A stretch of 64,000 nucleotides of DNA from positions 1-64,000 of the forward strand of contig PIVY01000004.1 in assembly GCA_003353795.1 (NCBI GenBank). Reading direction: 5' to 3'. Origin of the DNA: a bacterium. GTDB lineage: Bacteria; Krumholzibacteriota; Krumholzibacteriia; LZORAL124-64-63. Shown here in pieces: positions 8,642 to 18,422 of the stretch; within the stretch, counting starts at the first letter, position 1; each line of letters begins with the position of its first letter. The notes beneath the pieces were generated by a model. It worked only from the letters and a program-made list of their open reading frames with translations, did not search any database and was not told where the DNA came from. Both the position numbers and the translations under genes were made by a program.

Positions 8642-10537
8642 ATGGCAGAAATCGATCCCACACCCGCCCACGATCAAGACGTCTATCTGATCCACGACGG
8701 TACCCTCGATCTCGATGCCGTCGCCGAGGCCGCGCCGGACCGCACGATCGTCGTCCTCGAATGGGATCAGCGTCTCGCCCCGCCCTCCGCGGCCCGCGTG
8801 CTCCTGTTCCTGAGTACCGACCAGATCCGTGAGCTGGCCCCCGTGAGCCTGGAGCGACAGTGGGAGATCGGGATCCTTCCCCACGACGACGCCGGGCGAG
8901 CTAGGCGCGCGCTCGGCGTCAAGGGGGACCTGGGCGACGCGCTGAAACACGCGCTCGAGGTCGAATCGGTCGCGGCCGATATCCTGACCTGCAACGACCG
9001 CATCGTTTTTACCTCGGTGATGGTCGGCGAGGCACTCAACCTCCGCCCCTACGACGCCAGGGAGATCCCGGACCGGCGGTCCTACGTCGCCGACGTGTTC
9101 CGGTCGATCAAGAACCTCCACCTCAAGGGCTACCGCATCACCGTCGGCGAGGATCAGAAGATCAACCTGGCCGCCTTCGGATTCGTGGTCCTCGACCATA
9201 CCCAGAGCAAGCTGGTGGGACGCAGCTTCTCCGGCACCCTCAACATCGCCGACGGCCGCCTGACCATGCTGGCCCTGGCGCCGCGGAGCATCATCAGCTT
9301 CCTCTGGTTCATGCTGCGCGTCCTGATGCCGCGCAAGATCAGCCTGGCGAGGCTGCCGGACGCCATGGGGCTGATCCGTTCTCGCCGCATCCTGATCGAG
9401 GCCGACGAGGAACTGGAATTCAGCCTGGACGGCGAGCTCGAGACCGCGCCCTCACTCGAGTTCCGGATCCTCGAAGAACGCCTGCGTGTCCTGCCGGGCG
9501 CCGCCATGTCCTCCGACGGGGAGTCGAGCCCGGACAAGGAGCAGATCAAGGTCAAGCACCTGCCCGTGGGCGAGACCGCCAAGCAGATGGCCGGTTCCTC
9601 GCTGCCGTTCTTCAGCCACGCCAGCGAGGAGGAATATCGCGACCTCTTCTCACTCCTGCGCGACAGCTCCAAGCTGACGTCCTCGTACCTGGTTCTGACG
9701 GTCCTGAGTGTGTTGCTGGCGCTGTCAGGGCTCTATGCCAACTCGGCGCCGGTGATCATCGGCGCCATGATCCTGGCGCCGCTGATGGCGCCGATCATTT
9801 CCCTCGCCATGGGAATCGCACGAACCCAGGCGACCCTGATTCGCCGCTCGCTGCGGACCTTGCTGGTCGGGATCTCGGCCGGACTCGGCTGCGCCATCGT
9901 CGCCGCCTGGATCATGCCGCTGGAGAACATCACGCCCGAGATGCAGGCACGCATGACGCCCACCTTGCTCGATCTCAGCGTGGCCGTGATCTCGGGCATC
10001 GCCGGCGCCTACGCCCACTCCAAGGAAGAGATCGCCAAGAGCCTGGCCGGCGTCGCCATCGCCGTGGCCCTCGTGCCGCCGCTGAGCGTGGCGGGCATCG
10101 GGCTCGGCTGGGGTCACTGGCCACTGGCCCAGGGTGCGCTCCTGCTCTTCATCACCAACCTCGTGGGCATCGCCCTGGCGGCCAGCGTGACCTTCCTGGT
10201 GCTGGGATTCGCACCGTTCAAGACGGCGCGGAAGGGGATGTCGGTGGCCCTGTTGATGCTGGCGCTGATCGCCGTGCCGCTGGGCTTCGCCTTCAGCGAC
10301 CTCGTGAAGCAGAACCGGGTCCTGAAGCTGGTGCCGCGCGGTCAGGTGGAACTGGCCGGCTCACCGGTGGAAGTCCGCAGCGTCAGCGTGCGCGTCGGCG
10401 ATGAGACCGTGGTACGCGTCACGCTGAGTTCCCCCAATCGGTTGGACGCCAAGCACATGGACGCGCTGAAGAAGATCATCGCCGACCGTGTCGGTCATCC
10501 GGTCGTGCTGGAAGCGCAGTTCAGTTTGAGACGCTGA
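8642..10537 (+). CDS. DUF389/TIGR00341 membrane protein with N-terminal diacylglycerol-kinase-like C-domain fusion
   Basis: C-terminal TM repeats SGLYANSAPVIIGAMILAPLMAPIISLAMGI...AYAHSKEEIAKSLAGVAIAVALVPPLSVAGIG are typical of DUF389; the middle region (FGFVVLDHTQSK...GTLNIADGRLTMLALAP...LEFSLDGELETAP) resembles lipid/DAG kinase C-domains. Confidence 0.75.
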   Translation: MAEIDPTPAHDQDVYLIHDGTLDLDAVAEAAPDRTIVVLEWDQRLAPPSAARVLLFLSTDQIRELAPVSLERQWEIGILPHDDAGRARRALGVKGDLGDALKHALEVESVAADILTCNDRIVFTSVMVGEALNLRPYDAREIPDRRSYVADVFRSIKNLHLKGYRITVGEDQKINLAAFGFVVLDHTQSKLVGRSFSGTLNIADGRLTMLALAPRSIISFLWFMLRVLMPRKISLARLPDAMGLIRSRRILIEADEELEFSLDGELETAPSLEFRILEERLRVLPGAAMSSDGESSPDKEQIKVKHLPVGETAKQMAGSSLPFFSHASEEEYRDLFSLLRDSSKLTSSYLVLTVLSVLLALSGLYANSAPVIIGAMILAPLMAPIISLAMGIARTQATLIRRSLRTLLVGISAGLGCAIVAAWIMPLENITPEMQARMTPTLLDLSVAVISGIAGAYAHSKEEIAKSLAGVAIAVALVPPLSVAGIGLGWGHWPLAQGALLLFITNLVGIALAASVTFLVLGFAPFKTARKGMSVALLMLALIAVPLGFAFSDLVKQNRVLKLVPRGQVELAGSPVEVRSVSVRVGDETVVRVTLSSPNRLDAKHMDALKKIIADRVGHPVVLEAQFSLRR

Positions 10538-10540
10538 CGG

Positions 10541-10570
10541 ACCGGCGCCGTGATGGATCACGGCGCCGGT
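10541..10570. terminator. Bidirectional dyad ACCGGCGCCGTGAT-gg-ATCACGGCGCCGGT between convergent genes
   Basis: 14-bp perfect inverted repeat located at the convergent gene ends 10537(+)/10558(-). Confidence 0.7.
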
Positions 10571-13212
10571 TCCTCCATTCCCGGATGATGGATCGAGTCT
10601 TCCATCTCCATGGTGTGGCACACCTCGCAGCTGGCCGCCGCCCCGATGGCGCGCCGCATACCCTGGTACTGCAGCGGCTGGACGTTATCGCGGTCGGCCC
10701 CGAAGTTGGCGTTGTGGGCCGGGTACGTGGCGTGGGTGGCGCCGTGACAGGCCTGGCACTGCAGGCGTTCGCTCTCGTCGGTGCTGCGCCGGTAGAGGTC
10801 GTCTTCACCCTCGGTCCACTGGTTGAAGGCCGACACGTCCACGGGATCGGGCCGCTCGAAGTCGTCGGTGTGACAGGCGAGGCAGTCGGGCAGTTGGACC
10901 CACGGCTGGCGAGGTTCGAGGTCGTCGACAGATTCCACGAGCCGCGGCCGGATGGTGGCCATGAGCGCGGCCGCCCCCGGCTTGCCTGCCTCGTGCTCGG
11001 CCTTGAGCAGCCCGAGCGCATGGTCCTCGAGCGTGCCGTGGCAGTGGGTGCAGTCCAGGCTCGTGGCGTGACCGCCGCGCAGGGCGACGGTAGCCCCGGC
11101 CGGATCGACCGGATGGCAGAGCGCACAGGCGTCGGCATCGCGGCCGGCGAGGAACTGGGCGTGGAAGCCGTGCATGGCCGCCGAGAATCCGAGCAGTTCG
11201 GGCCGACCCTCGGCATCCTGGGACGGATCGGCATGGCAGCTCTGGCAGAGGCGCGGCTTGCCGGCCCGGGCGAGCGCCAGCAGCTGGGTGCCGCTGCGCT
11301 GGTCATGGGCCTCGAGGATGCGTCGGCTCGTATCGTCGGAGAAGCCGGCCAGACCGTCCACGCGCCAGCCGCCGCCGTGGCAGCCGGCACAAGCGATCTC
11401 GCTGCTCACCGGCACCACCGCGCGGGTCGAGGCCAGCACCTCGCCGGATTCGGAGTCGCGCGCCTCGATGGTGAAGATCGGGTACGGATTGAACTGGCCG
11501 TCCTGGTAGGGTACCACCGGAATCCTGGTGGCCGCGAACATCTCGCGATCCTCGTCGAGCGCCATGGTGCCGGACACCCGGTTGCCGGTGAGCCCGACCC
11601 CCGGTTCGAGATCCTCGGCGAGCCCGAGATTCTCGCGGGCATGCTTCCAGAAGCTCACCTCGTTCTCCGGATGCTCGAACCCCGGCTCGACCGCGTAGGT
11701 GATCGTGACACCCTCGGTGATCACGTCCGGCGTCTCGCCCCGCTCGATGAGCTGGGCGTGGAGGTCGGCGCCCGGCGGGAAGATGACGAACCACGGATCG
11801 CTGTCGGTGAGGCCGCGCAAGCCCTGGTCGCTCCAGGCCAGGAGCACGTAGGGGTCGTCCTGCGGATCGAAGGGCGGGATGTCGATGGGATCGTCCCGGG
11901 GCGTCACCTTCGTCGGCGGGGCCTGCTCCTGCCCCTGCACCGTCTGCAGCAGATACGACGCCACAGCCCGCCGCTCGGCCGCATTGCCGAAGAACGGCGG
12001 CATGTACGGCGACGCCGTGCCGTGGCCCGCGATCTCCGCCTCGAGCCCCACCTGGGTGAACCGGCTGCTCAGCGGCACGATGTCGTTGAGCGGCCCGCCG
12101 ATCGAATGGCAGGCGGCGCACTGCAGCCGGAAGATCTCCTCGCCTGCCGCGAGCAGGTTCGCGTCGGTGACCTCGCGGTGCTGCGCCCAGCGCGCCGTGG
12201 CCAGGAAACTGCGCCCCTGGAGCTCGTCCGCCTGCTGGGCGGTCACCGCATTGGAGTACATGAGCCCGTGGATCACCCACGGCCGCCGGCCCGCCTCGCG
12301 GATGAACTCGAAGCTGCCCATGTGCACGAAGCCGATGATGGCCAGCACCACGGCGGTGGCCTGCTGGGCGCGCTGCGGCATGCGCACGATGGCCACCAGC
12401 CCGCCCACCAGGATGAAGGGCGTCAGCCACAGGAACCGCGACAGCCAGGGCGCCACCTCGCGCGCCTGCTTCAGGATCATGGTCTCCTGGGGCTCGGGCA
12501 TGGCCTTGAGATACCAGAAGGCCGACAGTACCAGGATTGCGAACGGCGCGATCACCCAGCGCGCGCTGTACTTCACCACGCGCTCGCGCAGGCCGACATC
12601 GCGCTGCCAGGAGCCGGTCAAGAGACCGAACATGCCGGCGATGCCGAAGCACAGCGCCGAGCGGAAGAAGAGCGCCGGCCAGAAGCTTTCGTTGAAGAAG
12701 CCGTGCCAGAAATTGCCGGTCTCCAGCCAGCGACCCGGGGTGAGCATGAAGCCGATGATGCCGTTGATGAGGAAGAGCGACAGCCAGGCGAACACGAAGT
12801 AGAACCAGCCGATCACCACGTGATCGCGCGCCTTCATGGTGTCGAACTTGTAGTAGTAGATGAGCAGGGCCACGATCTCGCCCGAGAAGCAGACCCATTC
12901 GGCGGCCCAGCCGAAGACGAAGGTGTGGATGAGCGAACTGGTGGCTGCGGGGTTCAGCAGCGCGATGGTCCACCAGATGCCGACGCCCGAGAGGCCGCCG
13001 AACACCATGGTCAGGAGCAGGAAGAACTTGGCGTGCCCCTTCACGTAGCCCAGCAGCAAGAAGTCGTTCTCGCGGCGGGCCTTCATCTCGGTGAGCACGA
13101 GCCACAGTCCGCCGCCCACCGCGAAGTGGCTCACGAACACGTGGGTCACCGCCACCAGCGCGATCCAGAAGCCGCCGCCGAGGGCGCCGAGATCCCATAC
13201 GGGGTAGTTCAT
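10558..13212 (-). CDS. CydA-like (cytochrome bd superfamily) membrane domain fused to C-terminal multiheme c-type cytochrome (8 CXXCH)
   Basis: N-terminus MNYPVWDLGALGGGFWIALVAVTHVFVSHFAVGGG with multiple TM segments and FMLTPGRW; then CAACH, CAGCH, CQSCH, CALCH, CTHCH, CLACH, CQACH, CEVCH. Confidence 0.82.
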   Translation of the reverse strand: MNYPVWDLGALGGGFWIALVAVTHVFVSHFAVGGGLWLVLTEMKARRENDFLLLGYVKGHAKFFLLLTMVFGGLSGVGIWWTIALLNPAATSSLIHTFVFGWAAEWVCFSGEIVALLIYYYKFDTMKARDHVVIGWFYFVFAWLSLFLINGIIGFMLTPGRWLETGNFWHGFFNESFWPALFFRSALCFGIAGMFGLLTGSWQRDVGLRERVVKYSARWVIAPFAILVLSAFWYLKAMPEPQETMILKQAREVAPWLSRFLWLTPFILVGGLVAIVRMPQRAQQATAVVLAIIGFVHMGSFEFIREAGRRPWVIHGLMYSNAVTAQQADELQGRSFLATARWAQHREVTDANLLAAGEEIFRLQCAACHSIGGPLNDIVPLSSRFTQVGLEAEIAGHGTASPYMPPFFGNAAERRAVASYLLQTVQGQEQAPPTKVTPRDDPIDIPPFDPQDDPYVLLAWSDQGLRGLTDSDPWFVIFPPGADLHAQLIERGETPDVITEGVTITYAVEPGFEHPENEVSFWKHARENLGLAEDLEPGVGLTGNRVSGTMALDEDREMFAATRIPVVPYQDGQFNPYPIFTIEARDSESGEVLASTRAVVPVSSEIACAGCHGGGWRVDGLAGFSDDTSRRILEAHDQRSGTQLLALARAGKPRLCQSCHADPSQDAEGRPELLGFSAAMHGFHAQFLAGRDADACALCHPVDPAGATVALRGGHATSLDCTHCHGTLEDHALGLLKAEHEAGKPGAAALMATIRPRLVESVDDLEPRQPWVQLPDCLACHTDDFERPDPVDVSAFNQWTEGEDDLYRRSTDESERLQCQACHGATHATYPAHNANFGADRDNVQPLQYQGMRRAIGAAASCEVCHTMEMEDSIHHPGMEEPAP

Positions 13213-13213
13213 C

Positions 13214-14269
13214 TCACGCCTCCTTCCCGGCCCGGGCGGCCAGCTTGAGCATGTACACCACGCTGACGATGCCGACAGCGAGCACCGCCAGGAACAGGAC
13301 CAGCGGCGAGTACTGCGGGTTCACCGCCAGGTCGCGCGGATGGAAAACGCCGGCGAGGTAACCGCCACGTACGATCTCGCGCAGCACGGCCATCACCAGC
13401 ACCGTGGCGACCAGGAAGCCGGCCGCCAGTCGCACCTTCTTGAGGAAGGCCATCACCACCGCGTAGACCGACAACCCGACACCCACCACCAGCAGGATGG
13501 ACGCGAAGATGCTACCGCCCATGAACAGCTTCATGACCGCGTCGGGGAGCACCATCAGCCACCAGATGCCTACCAGCATGGATGCCATGCTGCCGTGGGT
13601 GAAGATGCGCAGCGCCCAGTCACGGGCGGCGGCCGCCTCGAAGTCGCCGCCGCGAGCCCACTGGTCCTGGACCAGAGCCAGGAAGAGCCCGCCCACGGCC
13701 ACCGCGCCGAGGATCATGTGCAGCCAGCGAGCCCAGACCGTGGGTTCGCTGACGTTGAGGAACGATCCGTCGGGGCGGTCGAAGTACACGTTCCAGCGGT
13801 CGGGAGTGAGCGACAGGGTGTTGTTGCTGGTCCACATGAAGGCAACGAAGAACAGCACGGCGAGGGTCACGATGGACAGGACCGGGCGCCACCGTCCTTC
13901 GTAACGGAGCGCCACGCCGTAAGCCGCGTAGTAGCCGATGATCAACAGCGGGATGATGGCGAACCACCAGCCGGCCATGACGATGCTGCTGGTGTAGAGC
14001 AGGTGGCCGTACAGCACCTGCACGAAGAGCAGCGGGGCCACGCCGGCGTTCACCGTGAGCGCCACCAGGGTGGGCACGCGGCCGGCGGCGTCGCGGGCGG
14101 CCACGGCGGCGGGACCGGAGCGTTTCAGCCCGCCGATCAGGGTGATCAGGGCGCTGCCCACGAGAGCGTTCATCAGGAGGATGTGGACCACCCAGGTCAC
14201 GGTGAGCAGCAACTGGAACCAGATCCAGCCCACCGGCAGGGTGTCGGGACGCGGAACGAGGTCGGGCAT
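13214..14269 (-). CDS. Polytopic membrane partner subunit of the cytochrome bd-like/multiheme complex
   Basis: MPDLVPRPDTLPVGWIWFQLLLTVTWVVHILLMNALVGSALITL...; TM-rich, contains LSLTPDRW similar to LTPGRW of the neighbouring CydA-like protein; 1-nt gap to it. Confidence 0.65.
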   Translation of the reverse strand: MPDLVPRPDTLPVGWIWFQLLLTVTWVVHILLMNALVGSALITLIGGLKRSGPAAVAARDAAGRVPTLVALTVNAGVAPLLFVQVLYGHLLYTSSIVMAGWWFAIIPLLIIGYYAAYGVALRYEGRWRPVLSIVTLAVLFFVAFMWTSNNTLSLTPDRWNVYFDRPDGSFLNVSEPTVWARWLHMILGAVAVGGLFLALVQDQWARGGDFEAAAARDWALRIFTHGSMASMLVGIWWLMVLPDAVMKLFMGGSIFASILLVVGVGLSVYAVVMAFLKKVRLAAGFLVATVLVMAVLREIVRGGYLAGVFHPRDLAVNPQYSPLVLFLAVLAVGIVSVVYMLKLAARAGKEA

Positions 14270-14419
14270 GACGATACCTCGGCGACGGAGGTGATGGCGG
14301 ACCGAGACGGTATCCTGGCCATGGAAACCCACGAGAACGAACCGGTCAACTGCTATGCAGCCGACACCGCCTGGTCGCCGAATCGCATCGGTTCCAGCAC
14401 CGTCACCAGCGGTAGAGCA

Positions 14420-15970
14420 CTAGGTCTCGTCGTCGTCCACCAGGCTGCGCCCCACGGCGAAGTCGTACAGCGTCCGGCGCCGGAGATCGGCCACCGCCAG
14501 CCGGTAGGCGACGGTGGCGTCGAGCATGGAGCGCCGCGCCTGGATCAGTCGATCACGATCGCTGGCCAGCGCCTCGCTGGTGATGTCGCCCGCCTCGAAG
14601 CGTTGCTGACTGATGTCGAAGCTGCGTTCGGCCACGCTCAGGCTGCGTTCGAGCACCTCGTAGCGCCGGATCGAAGCATCCAGGTTGGCCAGGGCCGCCT
14701 TCACTTCCCGCACGATGTTGCGGCGAATATTGTCGAGGGTGATCTGCTGGCGCTGCAACGCGACCTGGGCCGCGGCCACCTCGTTGCCGTTCACGCCGGC
14801 GTCCCAGATGGGCACGCTGAGGCTAAAACGCACCCCGCGATTGCCGGGACGCCGCCGCAGGTCTTCCCAGGCGCTGTCGACCATCTCGCGCAGCGTGGGA
14901 TCCGTGAGGTAGGAATCGCTGATGCCGGTGAGGTTGTAGAAGGCCGACAGCTCGCCCTTGAGATCGTCTCGAGCGTCGGTCTCGGTGACGGTGATCTCGG
15001 CCCGCCGGATCGTGTCGTCCTGGTCGGCCAGCTCGGTGCGGTAGGTCAGGGCGTGGCGGATGGCGAGCTCGGTATCCACGGGGAAGAACACCGGATCGAC
15101 ATCCGACTCGGCCACCACGGGAATGCGCAGCGGCAGTCCCACGAGGAGGCGGAAGCGGTCGGCGCGGAGGATCAGCTCGGCCTCGGCGGCCAGGACCGCG
15201 TTGTGGCTCTCGGCGAGGTCGACTTCCATCTGCAGCGCTTCCACTTCGGGGATGAGGCCGGCGGCATACTTGCGCTCGGCCAGATCGTGGTTCTGCTGCT
15301 GCCGGGCGAGCATGTCGAGGGCGATGGTCAGCTCCTGCTGCGCGCGGTAGAGGTCGTAGAAGACGGCCGTGACGGCGTAGTTCAGGTCGAGGCGCCCCCG
15401 GGAGTAGGCGCGGCGCGCGAGGCGGTGGGAGATCTCGGCGCTCTCGAGCCCCAGCTTCAGGCTGTTGGGCTGGAACAGCGGCTGGTCCACCGCGATCTCG
15501 TAGCTGTTGAAGTACGTGCTCTGCTTGGATTCGGAGTCGGAATTGGGATCGTAGACCGAATCGTCGGCCTGGTAGGCGTGGATTCGGAAGCTCACATCGC
15601 CGTCGGTGGGCAGCGGCTGGGTGACCTGCATCTGGGCGCTGATCTCGCGATGGCCGTAGCTGTCGTAGCGGGGCAATTGGCCGGGAATGGTCTGGCCCTG
15701 CACCTGCTCGACGAGGTCGGGCAACACGAGTTCGAGGTCGGCCCGGGTGCGGAAGCGGCCGCGCGCCGCGTCCACCTGATAGCTGGCGGCCGACAGTTCC
15801 ATGGCGAGGGTGCGGGCCTGGAAACTCTCGTCCAGGGCCAGGGCCACCGCGTCGCCGACGTCGAAGGCGAGAGTATCGCCGGTGCTGAACGTGAAGTCGG
15901 TATCCTGGGCCCGGGCCGGAACCACCAGCAGACATGGGATCAGCATGGTCGCAGCGAGTCGGTTCATCAT
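14420..15970 (-). CDS. TolC-family outer membrane efflux protein
   Basis: MMNRLAATMLIPCLLVVPARAQ signal; VGDAVALALDESFQARTLAMELSAA...; heptad-rich helices; QRFEAGDITSEALASDRDRLIQARRSMLDATVAYRLAVADLRRRTL. Confidence 0.85.
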   Translation of the reverse strand: MMNRLAATMLIPCLLVVPARAQDTDFTFSTGDTLAFDVGDAVALALDESFQARTLAMELSAASYQVDAARGRFRTRADLELVLPDLVEQVQGQTIPGQLPRYDSYGHREISAQMQVTQPLPTDGDVSFRIHAYQADDSVYDPNSDSESKQSTYFNSYEIAVDQPLFQPNSLKLGLESAEISHRLARRAYSRGRLDLNYAVTAVFYDLYRAQQELTIALDMLARQQQNHDLAERKYAAGLIPEVEALQMEVDLAESHNAVLAAEAELILRADRFRLLVGLPLRIPVVAESDVDPVFFPVDTELAIRHALTYRTELADQDDTIRRAEITVTETDARDDLKGELSAFYNLTGISDSYLTDPTLREMVDSAWEDLRRRPGNRGVRFSLSVPIWDAGVNGNEVAAAQVALQRQQITLDNIRRNIVREVKAALANLDASIRRYEVLERSLSVAERSFDISQQRFEAGDITSEALASDRDRLIQARRSMLDATVAYRLAVADLRRRTLYDFAVGRSLVDDDET

Positions 15971-17190
15971 TCGTACCGCAAGCAATCGATGGGGTTCAGC
16001 GCCGCAGCCCGGCGCGCCGGAACGAAACCGAAGGTGATGCCGACCGCGGCCGACACCCCGAAGGCCAGCAGGATGGACCAGACCGAGACCACCGTGGTCC
16101 AGCCGGCCGCCGCGGCGATGATCCAGGCCAGCACCACGCCCACGATCACGCCGGCCAGTCCGCCGCCGAAACTCACCGCGGCGGCCTCCACCAGGAACTG
16201 GGTGAGGATGTCGCGGCGAGTGGCGCCGCAGGCCAGGCGCACACCGATCTCGCGAGTGCGCTCCAGCACGCTGGCCAGCATGATGTTCATGATGCCGATG
16301 CCGCCCACCAGCAACGAGATGCCGGCGATGGCGCCCATCACGAGGGAGAAGATGCGCTGGGTGGCCTGGCGGCGACGGATCAGCTCCAGAGGCACGACCA
16401 CGCGGGTGTCCTGCTCGTCGTGGTGGCGGCGCTGCAGGACGCGGGTCACCAGGCCGGCCACGGCGTCCAGTTGCTCGAGGTCGGCGACCTGGACGATCAG
16501 TCGGTCGAGTTCGCGCTGCCAGACCAGGCGATCGCCGCGCAGGAGCGCGCAGTTGAGGGGAATGTAGATGTCGCGCTCGGTGGCGCGGAGCAGCCCCTCC
16601 TGGTCGTCCTCCACGTCGCCGCTGCCGCTCAGGACGCCGATGACCTCGTACCACTGATTCTCGATCTTGAGGAACGATCCCACCGGCTCGTCCACGCCGA
16701 TGAGTTCGCGCACGAGCCCCGCTCCCAGCACGCACACCCGGGCCAGGTTCTCGTCCTCCTCCTCGGAGAAGAACCGGCCCGCCAGCAGGCGATCGTGGCG
16801 GACCACGGGCAGCGCGGCGGTGGTGCCGACGACGGCGGTCTTGACCCGCTCGCGCCCGAAGACGTCGCGCTCGGACACCACCAGCGGCACCACCGCGGCG
16901 ATGGCCGGGGTGAGCGCGGCGAGGGCGGCCGCGTCGCCGCGGTCGAGGCCCAGCGAACGATGGCCGGTGTCGTCGCCGTCATGGGTCTCGGGCGGATCCT
17001 GGTGCAGGACGATGACGCTGTCGGCGCCCAGGGATTCGAACTGGGCCAGAGCCTCGCGCCGCGCGCCCTCGCTGATCGACAGCATGGCGATGACCGCCGC
17101 CACACCGAACACCACGCCCAGCGCGGTGAGCACCGTGCGCAACCGGTGATCGCGAAGGCCGGCGAGTCCTTGCTGCAGCGCGAGCTTCAT
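15967..17190 (-). CDS. MacB-type ABC transporter permease (FtsX-like)
   Basis: MKLALQQGLAGLRDHRLRTVLTALGVVFGVAAVIAMLSISEGARREALAQFESLGADSVIV...IGIMNIMLASVLERTREIGVRLACGATRRDI...AALNPIDCLRYE. Confidence 0.92.
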   Translation of the reverse strand: MKLALQQGLAGLRDHRLRTVLTALGVVFGVAAVIAMLSISEGARREALAQFESLGADSVIVLHQDPPETHDGDDTGHRSLGLDRGDAAALAALTPAIAAVVPLVVSERDVFGRERVKTAVVGTTAALPVVRHDRLLAGRFFSEEEDENLARVCVLGAGLVRELIGVDEPVGSFLKIENQWYEVIGVLSGSGDVEDDQEGLLRATERDIYIPLNCALLRGDRLVWQRELDRLIVQVADLEQLDAVAGLVTRVLQRRHHDEQDTRVVVPLELIRRRQATQRIFSLVMGAIAGISLLVGGIGIMNIMLASVLERTREIGVRLACGATRRDILTQFLVEAAAVSFGGGLAGVIVGVVLAWIIAAAAGWTTVVSVWSILLAFGVSAAVGITFGFVPARRAAALNPIDCLRYE

Positions 17191-18422
17191 GGTGTCTGCG
17201 CCGGTTCGGCGCCGGCCTCGCCCACCGCGTCGGGGGCCACGAGCAACAGCGTCTCGCCCGCTTCGATCCCCGACTCGACGATCACGTGGTCCTCGCCGGC
17301 GGCGCCCAGCTGCACCTCCCGCGCGCCGCCGCCGGCCGCGGGGTAGATCACGGTCTTGCCGCCCTGCCGGAACACGGCTTCCAGTGGCACGTGGACCACG
17401 TCGTCGAACTCCTCGTGGATGATGCGGCACTGGGCGGTCATGCCCGGCAAGAGCCCCGCGACCTCGCCCTTCAGCAGGATGTCCACGTCGAAGACCTTCA
17501 GCTTGCTGTCGCCCTCGGGACGGGCCAGGGGCGCGATGCGTGACACCTTTCCCTCGCGGACCTGGTCCTGCAGGGCGTCCACGGTCACCACGACACGCTG
17601 CCCGGTCTCGAGGCGATGGACGTCTACCTCCTGCACCCAGGTGTGCACCTGGAACGCGGTCAGATCGGGAAGCTCCAGGATGGGCTGCCCCTGCCACACC
17701 TGATCGCCGAGGCGAATCTTCCGGGTCTCGCCGCCCGCCCAGATCTTGCGGAAGACCACCATGCCGCTGTCCGGTGCGATGACCGTGAGGCTCTCCAGGC
17801 TGTCCTCGGCACGGGTGAGTTCGAGCTCTTCCTTGCGCGTCTCGGCCTCGGCCTTGGCCATCTCGGCGGCGTTGATCTCGCGCTGGGCGGTGAGATTCTG
17901 ATCAGCCTCTTGCCGGTCCAGTTCCACGCGACGCAGATCGAGTTCAGCCTCGCGTTGACGGCTGGCCGACTCGAACCGCAACGCCTCGCACCGCAGTCGG
18001 GCCTGCTCGAGGGACAGTTCCTGACGCCGCAGCGTGGCCTCCTTCTCGGCGAGGTTCTTGGCGCCGGTGGCGCGCTGGTTCGCGAGATCGGCGAGGGCGC
18101 CCTCGTGGGCCGTGCGCCGCTCTTCCACCCGCTGCATCTGCTCGGAGGTGTCGAACAGCGCCAGGGTGTCGCCCGGCGAGACGCGGTCGCCCTCGTCGAT
18201 CAGGTGGACCACCTTGTTGTTCCAGCCGCGTGGCGCCGGGATGGCGACGCTGTTGACCGCGGCCAGTTCACCCTGGGTCGCGGTCTCCACCGTGAATGCA
18301 CCTCGTTCGGCCTCGCCGGTGAGGGCGTCGGCCGCCTCGCCGCCGCCGCGCCAGATCACGAGTACCAGCACCAACAGCGCCAGCGCGACGAGCACGGGGA
18401 CCACACGTCTAGCGGCTCGCAT
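17187..18422 (-). CDS. HlyD/MacA-type efflux periplasmic adaptor (alternative start 18428)
   Basis: MRAARRVVPVLVALALLVLVLVIW; VVHLIDEGDRVSPGDTLALFDTSEQ; coiled-coil; VIAPDSGMVVFRK; GMTAQCRIIHEEFDDVVHVPLEAVF. Confidence 0.86.
   Translation of the reverse strand: MRAARRVVPVLVALALLVLVLVIWRGGGEAADALTGEAERGAFTVETATQGELAAVNSVAIPAPRGWNNKVVHLIDEGDRVSPGDTLALFDTSEQMQRVEERRTAHEGALADLANQRATGAKNLAEKEATLRRQELSLEQARLRCEALRFESASRQREAELDLRRVELDRQEADQNLTAQREINAAEMAKAEAETRKEELELTRAEDSLESLTVIAPDSGMVVFRKIWAGGETRKIRLGDQVWQGQPILELPDLTAFQVHTWVQEVDVHRLETGQRVVVTVDALQDQVREGKVSRIAPLARPEGDSKLKVFDVDILLKGEVAGLLPGMTAQCRIIHEEFDDVVHVPLEAVFRQGGKTVIYPAAGGGAREVQLGAAGEDHVIVESGIEAGETLLLVAPDAVGEAGAEPAQTP

Noticed and set aside
10585-13248. 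887-aa plus ORF antisense to the octaheme gene
   Set aside because: Shadow of a gene with eight CXXCH motifs and TM helices; composition non-protein-like.
13340-16567. 1075-aa plus ORF spanning two operons on the opposite strand
   Set aside because: Crosses three well-supported minus genes; typical high-GC artifact.
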